NCBI GenBank assembly: GCA_030374765.1
Contig: JARGXX010000002.1
Span: forward strand, 1,302,001-1,366,000
Direction: 5' to 3'
DNA: 64,000 nt
From: Agarophyton chilense
Taxonomy: Eukaryota > Rhodophyta > Florideophyceae > Gracilariales > Gracilariaceae
The position numbers were made by a program, and so were the translations under genes. How positions within the stretch are numbered: position 1 is the stretch's first letter; the number at the start of each line of letters is the position of its first letter. Positions 53,201 to 61,900 of the stretch are shown here, in pieces. The notes beneath the pieces were generated by a model. It searched no databases and was not told the origin of the DNA. It was given only the letters and a program-made list of their open reading frames with translations.

Positions 53201-54790
53201 GTACGGTGCCAACGAACCATTCGCATTTCTTGAACTTCAAGGTGATACCTGCGCTCTGTAGTGCTTTGAGTATCTCCTACACGTGCCGTAAATGGCTTTC
53301 CACATCCTGGGAAAAGATGATCACATCCTCCAAATAGACTAAACAAGTCTTCCACTTGTATCTTGAGAGCAAGATGTCCAGAGTACGCTGGAAAGTAGCC
53401 GGTGCATTCGTTATGCCAAAGGGCATCCTTTTGAAACGGTAGAGACCGGCGTGACACGCAATGCGGTTTTATCTTGGTCTTCTTCCGCTACAGGCACCTG
53501 CCACTAGCCAGAGTTGGCGTCCAACGTGGTGAACACGTTCGCTTCTCCTAAGCTGTCAATACATTTGTCCATTCGAGGCAACGGGTATGTATCTCGAACT
53601 GTAACTGCGTTCAGTTTTCGATAATCGATACAGAATCGTAAAGAACCATCAGGTTTTGGAACCAGCACCAATGGTGAGGCCCAAGCAGATTGAGATGCTT
53701 CTATTACTCCTTCTTCCAGCATTTTGCTGACATTCTCCTCCTCGACTTGGCGAGTTCGTGGTCCCGCTCTGTAGGGTGGTTGGGAGATGGGTCGTGACCC
53801 TGGGACCAAATCAATGTGGTGTTCCGTAGCGAAGATCTCTCCTAGTTTTCCACTCCACATGGATGTATAATTCTTCAGCATAGACCTGATATTCGTTCTG
53901 TAGTGTTCCGACACATGTGCTAAGTCTAGCTCTTCGACCAGGCTCTCTGGATCCTTTGCCGTTTGCAATTGATCTCCAGACGGAGTTTGCAGTTCTTCGT
54001 CTGTGTCACCGACATGGGTTAATCCCAATACTTCTGCAGTAGAAATATGAGTAGGTACCACCACTGTGGGATGAGACAAAGCTGTTGCAACAACCTGATT
54101 CTTCGGTATCTGATAATGGTTATCGGTGAAGTTACCCACTAGTATTCAAAAGGCGCTACCATGATCAACCTGAACTATTCCGTTAGCAACTAGCAATCCA
54201 CGGGATTCGTACATCCGTGTATTCGGTTGAATTTCCACGAGTCCGTGTCGTTCTATTCTTACTTGAACCCAAGTTTGGGTTTGCGCCTTCAGCATGGCAT
54301 TCTTCGCTACTCGAATCCTCAGCGAGACACGTCCTCGGGATTTCCCGTATTCCATAGATCGTGGAAGTGGAGGTGCTTCGGGGCAACGACGCATCGGCTT
54401 GCGAACAATTGGTACCATTGATCCATCATCTAGTTCCACTAGTTTTCTTCGCGGGCGAATGGCTTCGACAAACTTGTCGCAATAATCCCATCCCAGTACC
54501 ACTGGTGCAGCTTACGTCATACAGACGTTGAAGTCGACTAGGACTACAAAGCGTCCCAAACGCACCACGAGTCGAACTGTTCCCAGTGTCTTCACAGCAT
54601 TTTTGTTGGCATCCCGGATGTCCGGTAAAGGACCGTATCGAATAGATTCTAAGTCAGCAAGAGCGAGCTCCGATTCCCGTATAAAGTTCGGACCAGCACC
54701 TGTGTCCAGGATAGTCAATCGACGAGATAACATATTCCTGTCAGAGCCGATGTCGCCATAGACCTTATAGTTTCTTTTGGGCACTACCAT
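50233..54790 (-). pseudogene. Inner chromovirus pol (protease to chromodomain), multiply disrupted
   Basis: Order on the minus strand: protease 'ILDTGAGPNF' (54.7 kb); RT 'IDYRKLNAVTVRDTYPLP' and 'FKRMPFG'; a catalytic box reading 'CLVYLEDVIIF' (53.3 kb), where YLDD is expected; RNase H 'VDTDSSEYQVGCALF'; integrase with HHCC ('LSGHPGG' His, 'CTTCAKN'), 'VSIDIVGEL', 'LLSDNGKQF' and 'NGQVERFNRTL'; then the chromodomain. In-frame stops lie at 54512, 54146 and about 53500, three more in the RT thumb, and at 50383. Frameshifts lie near 53455 and 50880. The stop at 50383 replaces a Trp that the outer copy retains in 'YLVRWYGYCPEW'. Confidence 0.88.
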
Positions 54791-54984
54791 GAGATAACTT
54801 TCCCGCTTTGACGGACAAGTATAACGTCTTCAAGGACGATGTAACTCACAGTCAAACTGTACTCGCTTTCCGTGCGGCGGATTGATTCCATACGGGGGAA
54901 ATTTGGGAGGCCTCAAGAGAATCTTGGGCTTCCAAGCACAGGAGCAGGGAGGCGATATCTCCCTGGTCAGCACTACGGGATCGA

Positions 54985-56103
54985 CTATTGTCGACCCCCT
55001 AGGGGCTCCCTCACTTTGTTTTCCGGTGGCACTGGCTTATTCGCCTCAAAGGCGGCTCTTCCTACCGGGGTTCCGGGTTGTAACACTTCAGCATTCTGAG
55101 CAACCGGCTCGTCCGTCCGGCGCATTAGTGTCTGAGAAAACCAACTTTTGGCTTTCCAATACATGCCCGCCGGTACTCGGCTCCTTTTCTCTTCTGAGAG
55201 TGCTTCGTAATTCGTCATGATACGACTCAGATCCTTTGCAGGAAGCGTGCATTCTGCACTCAAATGGTGTTTTCCGTAACATGAATAACATATCAAACAG
55301 TCACGACAGTTGGTCAACATAGGTTGTGAACGGTATGCCGTGCGAGTATCCACCCATCCGGGGTTCCCGTTCTTAAAACCTCCTTGTGGAGGCACCGTGT
55401 AGGGACGGTACGTAGGGCGACGGCCCTCCATAGCCATTAGGGCTTCCTCGTCTTGAGACTCCGAGTGTGGAAGATCCACTGTAGGTACAGAAGAGTCCTT
55501 ATATTCCATTAAATGGACCGCCTCCTCATGCGAGTCACTCCCTTTGGGTGCCAACGACGAATCTCGTGATTGCACTGGAGATTCCAGATGTAGCAGTTTG
55601 CTGCGCTGATTAACTCTGGCGGAGATCTTCTCCTTACCCATTGAGTTTCCAAAAGCCACTGAACGACGGGGGCTACCACGCGCTATGGCCGCGTCTCCTT
55701 CAGCTTTCGCAAACTGAACTAACTCCAAAAAGGAGACTCTTCCATGCTTCTCTCGATATCGAGCTACCAACGACTTGATGCTCGGGTCCAGCCCGTCGAT
55801 GTACAAGGTAATCTTGGCCTCCGTCGAGTGGACGTTTCCACAGCGGACTGAAGCTTTGTTAAGCCTTGAGCTGTACTCAGCTTCGCCCTCCTCAGGCTTT
55901 TGGGTCACGTCCCTTAGGTACAGGATCGCCTGACGTATCGCGTTTGAAGTCGCGTAACTGCACAGCAAAAACTGCACCGCCTCTGGCCATGAGGTAACGC
56001 CGCCTTCATCGGCTGTCAATGATCCGCATTCGGAACGATATTGCTCTAAAGCAAAACCCTTCACGAAGTGTGGTAAAGGCACAAATGCCTGTGATTCACT
56101 CAT
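54985..56103 (-). CDS. Inner chromovirus gag, capsid and nucleocapsid part
   Basis: It has 372 codons from the ATG at 56103, but the same frame is open upstream for about 25 more codons ('FLTRFVAEADTLE'), so the start is internal to an original larger gag. Residues about 30-150 match the Ty3 retrotransposon gag fold ('WPEAVQFLLCSYATSNAIRQ', 'YIDGLDPSIKSLVARYREKH'). A canonical zinc knuckle 'CYSCYGKHHLSAEC' (C-x2-C-x4-H-x4-C) lies near residue 277. The stop at 54985 separates it from the protease; the intervening 190 bases still read in other frames, so gag and pol were probably joined. Confidence 0.8.
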   Translation of the reverse strand: MSESQAFVPLPHFVKGFALEQYRSECGSLTADEGGVTSWPEAVQFLLCSYATSNAIRQAILYLRDVTQKPEEGEAEYSSRLNKASVRCGNVHSTEAKITLYIDGLDPSIKSLVARYREKHGRVSFLELVQFAKAEGDAAIARGSPRRSVAFGNSMGKEKISARVNQRSKLLHLESPVQSRDSSLAPKGSDSHEEAVHLMEYKDSSVPTVDLPHSESQDEEALMAMEGRRPTYRPYTVPPQGGFKNGNPGWVDTRTAYRSQPMLTNCRDCLICYSCYGKHHLSAECTLPAKDLSRIMTNYEALSEEKRSRVPAGMYWKAKSWFSQTLMRRTDEPVAQNAEVLQPGTPVGRAAFEANKPVPPENKVREPLGGRQ

Positions 56104-56275
56104 CTCTAGAGTGTCTGCTTCAGCAACGAATCGAGTGAGAAACTCGATAAGGAGAATGGGGGTTTTCCCATCTTAAATCATTAAGGCCGATCTTCAATCG
56201 TTCGATGTGATCCTTCACCTTCGCGGTTTCGCGTCCTGAGCGCTTCTTGCTCTTCACCTTCAGACGGTAGTACCT

Positions 56276-57157
56276 TTAATTCAGGACCTTCCGATAAAGC
56301 GGATTCGTGCACGGGAGCACCTTCAATCCTCTGTAAGATGAGCCATTTTTTCTCATCAACCACGAAGACGTGTTCTTCTTCCGAGATCGGGACCTTCGAT
56401 GACCATCATCACTGCCGTCGTCATCTGACGTATCTGAATCATCAGAATCATCAGTATTGGAACTTAAGCCCTCCGTACTTGACGATTCATCACTCGTATC
56501 ACGTGCGGACTTCCACTTTTTACGTCGTGACTTCGACTTCTTCGAACGAGATTCCTCCAAAGGAGCTCCTTCCTCCTCCAGCACGACTGGTTTAGCAGCA
56601 GTCTGCGCATGAACTGCCGCCTCCAGGCGTTCTAAACGAGGGTTAACTCGAGTGAGGACTTGCTCTACATCCACTGTTAAGCCGGGTAGCGCATCGGGCG
56701 TATTCCCGTACCTCTCCAGTAGATGGTTCAAATCCTCACGTAGTGTTTTCACTGATGCAGAGACCTGCTTCCCATCGTCTTGAAAAACGAGTGCTTGATG
56801 CGCACTGCGTAATTTTTCGACATCAGCGATAAGAGTAGCGATCTGCGATTCCAACGCAACCATGCGCACACGCGAAGCGCATGACTCAGACTTGAGACGA
56901 AGCACTTCCCTGCGCAAATCATCCTCTTCTTGAGGTCCGACGACCTCAGGGTCAACTACGGCTTCTGTGGTGGGCGTGACTGCCGCTGCCACAGGGGCCG
57001 GTACATGATCTCGTTCATCATTCACCGAGCGTGAGCGCGACATCGCTTGACGATACAGCCGCTCTCCGGCTTCAACAGATGAGGCGAGCCTCGGTTTCGG
57101 GAGTGGTCCCGCAGGACCGGGGCGACTAGTACTAAACTGGCTTCGGATCTTCGGCAT
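56276..57157 (-). CDS. Inner chromovirus gag N-terminal region (coiled coil, Ser/Asp-rich)
   Basis: The ATG at 57157 opens 293 codons. Residues about 60-190 are coiled-coil-like ('DDLRREVLRLKSESCASRVR', 'MVALESQIATLIADVEKLRS'), followed by an SRS-like basic and Ser/Asp-rich tail. The frame ends at 56276. A second frame (56181-56363) overlaps and continues the likely protein, and a third leads into the capsid part at 56103, so two breaks separate the parts of gag. Confidence 0.6.
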   Translation of the reverse strand: MPKIRSQFSTSRPGPAGPLPKPRLASSVEAGERLYRQAMSRSRSVNDERDHVPAPVAAAVTPTTEAVVDPEVVGPQEEDDLRREVLRLKSESCASRVRMVALESQIATLIADVEKLRSAHQALVFQDDGKQVSASVKTLREDLNHLLERYGNTPDALPGLTVDVEQVLTRVNPRLERLEAAVHAQTAAKPVVLEEEGAPLEESRSKKSKSRRKKWKSARDTSDESSSTEGLSSNTDDSDDSDTSDDDGSDDGHRRSRSRKKNTSSWLMRKNGSSYRGLKVLPCTNPLYRKVLN

Positions 57158-57372
57158 CCTAGACCAAACCTGAGTCCAGGTGCGAACCAAATGGTGTCTT
57201 CGACTTCTCGAACACGTGTTCAACCACGATGAATTCCGCAATTGCCCGAGGTGGTTCGATAAACAATAACTGTAGTGATTCCACTTCTTCCAAGTATCGA
57301 TATCGATTCCACGTTCCAGGAACGAATTTTTCAGTGCCGCTGACCACAGTGGTTCTAAGTCGATAGACCATT

Positions 57373-58039
57373 TGTAGTATCTGCTCTAACGGAGAGAGCA
57401 GACACCTGCGACAGCCTTCGGACTGCCGATGGGTGGCTTGCGGCGAAGGAAAAGGGGTGGTAGAGCTACAACACCAGCGAGCTGGAAGTGGAGTGTAAGG
57501 CCACTACTCGCCAGCGAGTGTGAACAGTGCAACTGTAAAACGTTGATGGAACGTAGGTACGAGACGGCTCGTGAAGTGGTTGGGGGCTGACCATCTATTA
57601 TTGCTCGTCCGGATCTCCGGTTAAGGAATCTTAAGCGAGGGACAGAATAGTCATGATGCCCATGTTGTCTCCTTGACTTGGAGTCGGCGCTCACCTCTGG
57701 TACACTATATACTGTGTACCAGGGTGAGTGCCCAAATAAATATATAAATAATACCATGTGGTCAGCCACTTAGCCAAACCACTGTATGGGTATGGTCCGT
57801 AATGGGCTTATATCTACAAAGGGTAGTAAAACCAGCCGCGTGGATCGCTACTACATGCGCCGTTGCAAGCCACTCCACTCGTGATACCACGTTTTCCAAC
57901 AATGTACCCTGCCTCCTGGCATCCTACGCGGTGTGCCGTTTCATATCACAATGCTGATGATATCACTCACTTATGAGTTCCAACCGCGACTTCGCGAAAA
58001 ACCAACCTATCGGATTCTTCGACATAGTAGAATACTACA
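57373..58039 (-). repeat. Inner chromovirus 5' LTR
   Basis: 667 bp, the pair of 47301-48014. It lacks about 47 bases present near 47797-47845 in the other copy. The hairpin around TATATA and the AAATAAATATATAAATAATA stretch are conserved. It is followed on the plus strand by the CTACT target duplication (58040-58044) and then by the resumed outer accessory ORF. Confidence 0.9.
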
Positions 58040-58619
58040 CTACTACCAGTATCGACTGTGGTATCTTTCTCCGCGCTTGCGTGGGTACATCCGGCAGCTG
58101 GACCTTCAACTCCCTCTTGGAGGTGTCAATAACGCTGATGAAGCTCAGGAGCTCATCGACATCATTGGGCGTGTCGACTGGGCTGTCGGGCCTGTCCGGC
58201 AGACCGGCCGTGGTCAAGAAGCCGGTGGAGCCGATCGGTCCCCGGGGCGTCGCACGCCGTTGGCGGGATATTTCATCTTCTTTAACCCATGGGAGCAGCA
58301 AGAGATCTCCGAGGCGAAGGCGTCGGCACTCCGGATGGCTCCGCGAGGCATACCATACGGGCACCCCGTGGGGTTTGTAAACTCGGATGACTTCTACTAC
58401 GCCTATGGCGGTGATGATCTCCTGGAGGAGGAGGGCGAATACCGTGGCGACGAGGTCATGGAAGACGTGGGAGACCCCGATGATGCCGATACTACGGCGC
58501 AGCCAGAGCAGGGAGCGACTCACGCAGGTGTGGTCGTCGATCCAGTGGCGGCGGCGTTGCCGGACGAACCGGAAGTTATCGAGGTTCCCATACGCCCAGA
58601 GGCGGTCATGATCTCCTAG

Positions 58620-58978
58620 TTCCTTCGGGGTGTTGGACTGAACGCGCAAGCGGCAAGCGGCGACATCGGTACGATGAGAGACGCCCTCGTGGCACGCCTG
58701 ACCGGCGGGAGTAACTCCGCTAGCGATTTGGCTGGCGCGCCCGGAAATCTGGGTTCTTCCAACTGATCCCTTGAGATCTTGGTTAGTATATCCCGCTGTG
58801 CGGTAGTGTGTGCAGCAACTTCGAAAATAGTAAAGTGCTTCCGTCAATGACGTATTTGTTTTCCTCCTTCTCTTCCACTTCTTCTGAGTGTCCTTCTCCA
58901 GGTCTTCTGTGCATCTTCTCCTTCTTCCAAGGGTCCTTATCCAGATCTTCTGTTTTTTTATCCCCATCGGGTGTATTT
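58620..58978. other. Convergent 3' interval of the outer chromovirus
   Basis: This 359-bp gap lies between the end of the accessory ORF and the end of the chromodomain. It contains C/T-rich imperfect repeats with TCTTCT and TTATCC motifs at about 58860-58985, comparable in position, though not in sequence, to the repeats at 49975 of the inner element. No gene is seen. Confidence 0.5.
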
Positions 58979-61900
58979 TTATCCCACTTGGGCTCGGTCT
59001 ATGGAAGCCGGCAAAGCCGTGACAGTACGACGATGATACTTTACCACCTTTGACCGAGGTAGGTGCTCTATCGGTTCGTCTGAATCCCATTCGGGGCAGT
59101 ACCCGTACCAACGGACCAAGTATTGGATATACCCCTTTGGGTGGTAGGAGTGCTCCAAAATGCGCCCGACCACGAACTCTTGTCGATACACTTCCCGGCC
59201 ATCCCATATGACGGTGTCGCTATTTCCGGGTGGTACCCATCTTGAGTCAGGGGGTACCGAAGTGATCACGCGTTGGGCAGCTTCGCTCCGGGCGGACCGT
59301 GTAGCGCACGAGGCAGTCCTCGGCGGAGTGGAATGTGGACCCGACTTCGGCGGTTCATCTTTCCCAAGTGCCTGGTTTGCTTCGGCGTTTCTCACTCCAG
59401 TTGGAGGGCCCACACCGGCGGGTAACCCGGGTGGTCGTTCCGCTAATCGGCGTGGTGAAGCTCGCTTCGGCGGTGAGATTCGCTGGGGCGGTGGCGCATT
59501 GTCGCCGCTCTCTGTCCCACGGCGAGGTTCCGTGTAGTCACGTGAGGGTTCCAATGGCTGGCTGTCCGGCGTCGGCGCCGTGGATGTATCCGCCTCCCTG
59601 TGCGGGGTACTTGGCGGTGCGTCGTCCACTCATACTGTATCAGGCTGCGGTGCGTCGAGCGCATTTGCATTCCGTGTTGTACGTGTGGTGACACATCTGC
59701 GAGTGTTGGTGGCGTCATCCGCAGCTGCGTTCTGAGGCTTGGATAGCGACTGCGTCGAGTCGTGCAGGACGTCGGTATCAGGCACCCCTGAAAGGCTAAT
59801 AATGAAACGCGACGGTGCGGCGTTTCCAGCGACGGTATCGACCGGATTACGACGGCTGCCGGGCGCCTCCCCCTCCTTAGACGATGCACCGGGGTTGGTG
59901 TCCGTCGGGTGGACTGGTGAGGAGCGATGGATGCGCGACACGATTCTTTGCGGGTTGCGCGCCGCGGGTAGCGGAAGTTCAGACAAACCCCGAGATGGGT
60001 GTGGGAACGCGTAGAGACGCGGGTGAACCTGGGGTAAGGGGGTCGAGGAATCCGTTTCAACCGGACCAGTAACACCAGTAGGTTGGGATGTTAACGGCGG
60101 AGGAGCCGATACCACGCGATCGCGGGAGACGCGTTCGTGATTACCAGCGAGGTCAACAACAACAGTGTCTGGAGCCCCCAAAATAACCCGAAAGGGGCCG
60201 TCGGCAACGGGTGACAGCTTGTGGCGTTTCTCCTTCTCTGGGTTCCAATATTCCTTGCGGATGAATACATAACCGTCGGGGGCGAGACGTGGCGGCGAGC
60301 GAGGGGCTTTGGTATCAAAGCCCCGCTTATAAGTGGCCTGGGCTCGGCCCGTTGAACGCCGTGCGGCGGAATCGAGCTCCGTGAGCCAAGTTTTCCACGC
60401 TTCGCAGTAAGCAGTCGGTTACGGAAAGGTATCCAGCGTGGGTTGTGGTTCCAGCGCCACGGGGGGTGGGGTACGGGACAGTACCAGCTCGAAGGGCGTT
60501 AATCCAGTTGTCCTGTGCACCTGCGTATTGTACGAAAAGGTGAGCGCATCAGTGAACAAGTCCCAATCTTTGGGGTGGTGTGCAACGTATGAACGGAGGG
60601 TCGCAAGTAATATCCGGTTGAACCGTTCGGCCTGCCCATTAGTTTGGGGGTGGGAAGTGGTCCTGAACAGGTTCTTAATGTCCAAGATGCGACACACATC
60701 CTCGAAGAAACGAGAGGCGAACATTCTCCCGTTATCGGAGAGGAGGTTGACCCGGGGACCGCAGACGAAGACCCAGTGTAGGACGAAGGCTTGAGCCACG
60801 CTCATAGCGGAGATCTTCCGTACCGGTACGGTCCGGACCAGCTTGGAAAAGCGATCCGTAATTACGAGTAAGAACTTGTAATTCCGCTTAGGGGTAAGGA
60901 AGGGACCGAGTATATCGATGGCCACAAACTCCCATGGAGCGCGAACTGGAAACAGCTTCAACTTCGTCGCGTGACGGCGGAGCTTGACACGGTTCCGAGC
61001 GCAATCGGTACAAAACCGCACGGTTGCGTAGCAGTCCACTGCCATGGCAGGCCAGTAGAAGTTACGGCGTAGGGTGAGGTAAAGTTTCCGTCCCCCGACG
61101 TGGCCACTCAGTTTGGAGTAGTGCAACAACCGCAAGACTCTAGACTGGAGGTTATGTGGTACCCCGATTTGTGGGTGCGATCCGACGGTCCGTACAAGGT
61201 ATTCGGCGTCATTCACCTGAAAGGGGAGAGTACCTCCTCCATTGAGTTGAGGGCGGACCTTCGCGCAGAACGGGTCAGCGAATTGCTCCCGTATCATCTC
61301 CTCTGAAGTAATTGGCACGAAGTTCTCTGGTAAGGGTTTCTCGGAATCTTCCGAGAGAAGAAAGTCGTCCAATTCGGAACCGGAATCAGAAGATTCCGTG
61401 TCTCGTTCCTCGTCCTCGATGGTAGCGTCGTCGCCATTCACTGCAAAGCAGGATATTTCATCGTCTTTGACGGGTAGTGCTTCGCCAGTAGTGACTAGGC
61501 GGGAGGGAGCATCGGCTTGGGTGTTGTACGATCCTTTTCGGTACTGCACGTCAAAGTCAAATTCCGCTAGACGGAGACGCCAGCGCATCAAGCGGCCTGA
61601 AGGCTCCGAGATGGAGAGTAGCCATCGAAGTGATGCGGGGTCCGTAAAAACTGTGAAATGATTACCCATGAGATCGGAGCCCAACGTTTGCAATGTCCAC
61701 ACTACTGCAAGGCATTCCTTCTCCGAGACGGAGTAATTCTTCTCATGGACGTTTAGCGATCGGGACCAGTACCCTACAGGGCGTCTTTCCCCATTGGGTG
61801 CAGTTTGAACCGGTGCACAACCTACCTGGTAGTCGCTGGCGTCCGTATCTACGGTGAAGGGCCTTCCAGGCTTGGACAACGAGAGGATCGGCGCGGAGAC

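Larger units (their letters stand above)
47301..58039 (-). mobile_element. Inner Ty3 chromovirus, complete with both LTRs
   Basis: The LTRs at 47301-48014 and 57373-58039 both begin TGTAG and end CTACA on the plus strand. The pentamer CTACT flanks the element at 47296-47300 and 58040-58044. Gag and pol run on the minus strand, the accessory ORF on the plus strand. On the minus strand, two bases after the 5' LTR, TGGTCTATCGACTTAG is a possible tRNA primer site. The two LTRs differ by many substitutions and a ~47-bp indel, so the insertion is not very recent. Confidence 0.93.
46358..58619 (+). pseudogene. Outer chromovirus accessory ORF, split by the inner element
   Basis: Two parts, 46358-47300 and 58045-58619, are in one frame once the inner element and one copy of its CTACT target duplication are taken out: the codon split by the insertion becomes TAC. 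That gives 506 codons containing two in-frame TAG codons (46904-46906 and 46988-46990). It is homologous to the ORF at 48039 of the inner element: shared are 'APWF', 'GRYVPLPGWW'/'GRYIGIPEHW', 'VELPPVVSY'/'VELPPAISY', 'LW.AY' and 'LWYLSPRLRGYIRQLDL'/'VWYMSPTARKYARELDL'. The C-terminal part is acidic. It has no domain I recognise and lies antisense to pol, reading from the 3' LTR toward the chromodomain end. Confidence 0.7.

Noticed and set aside
53011-53457. 148-codon minus-strand ORF within the inner pol
   Set aside because: The true RT sequence runs in another frame over the same bases ('FKRMPFG', 'YLED'), so this is a shadow.
58035-59207. 390-codon minus-strand ORF antisense to the accessory tail
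   Set aside because: It covers the complement of the outer accessory ORF and the chromodomain end in another frame, with no domain of its own.
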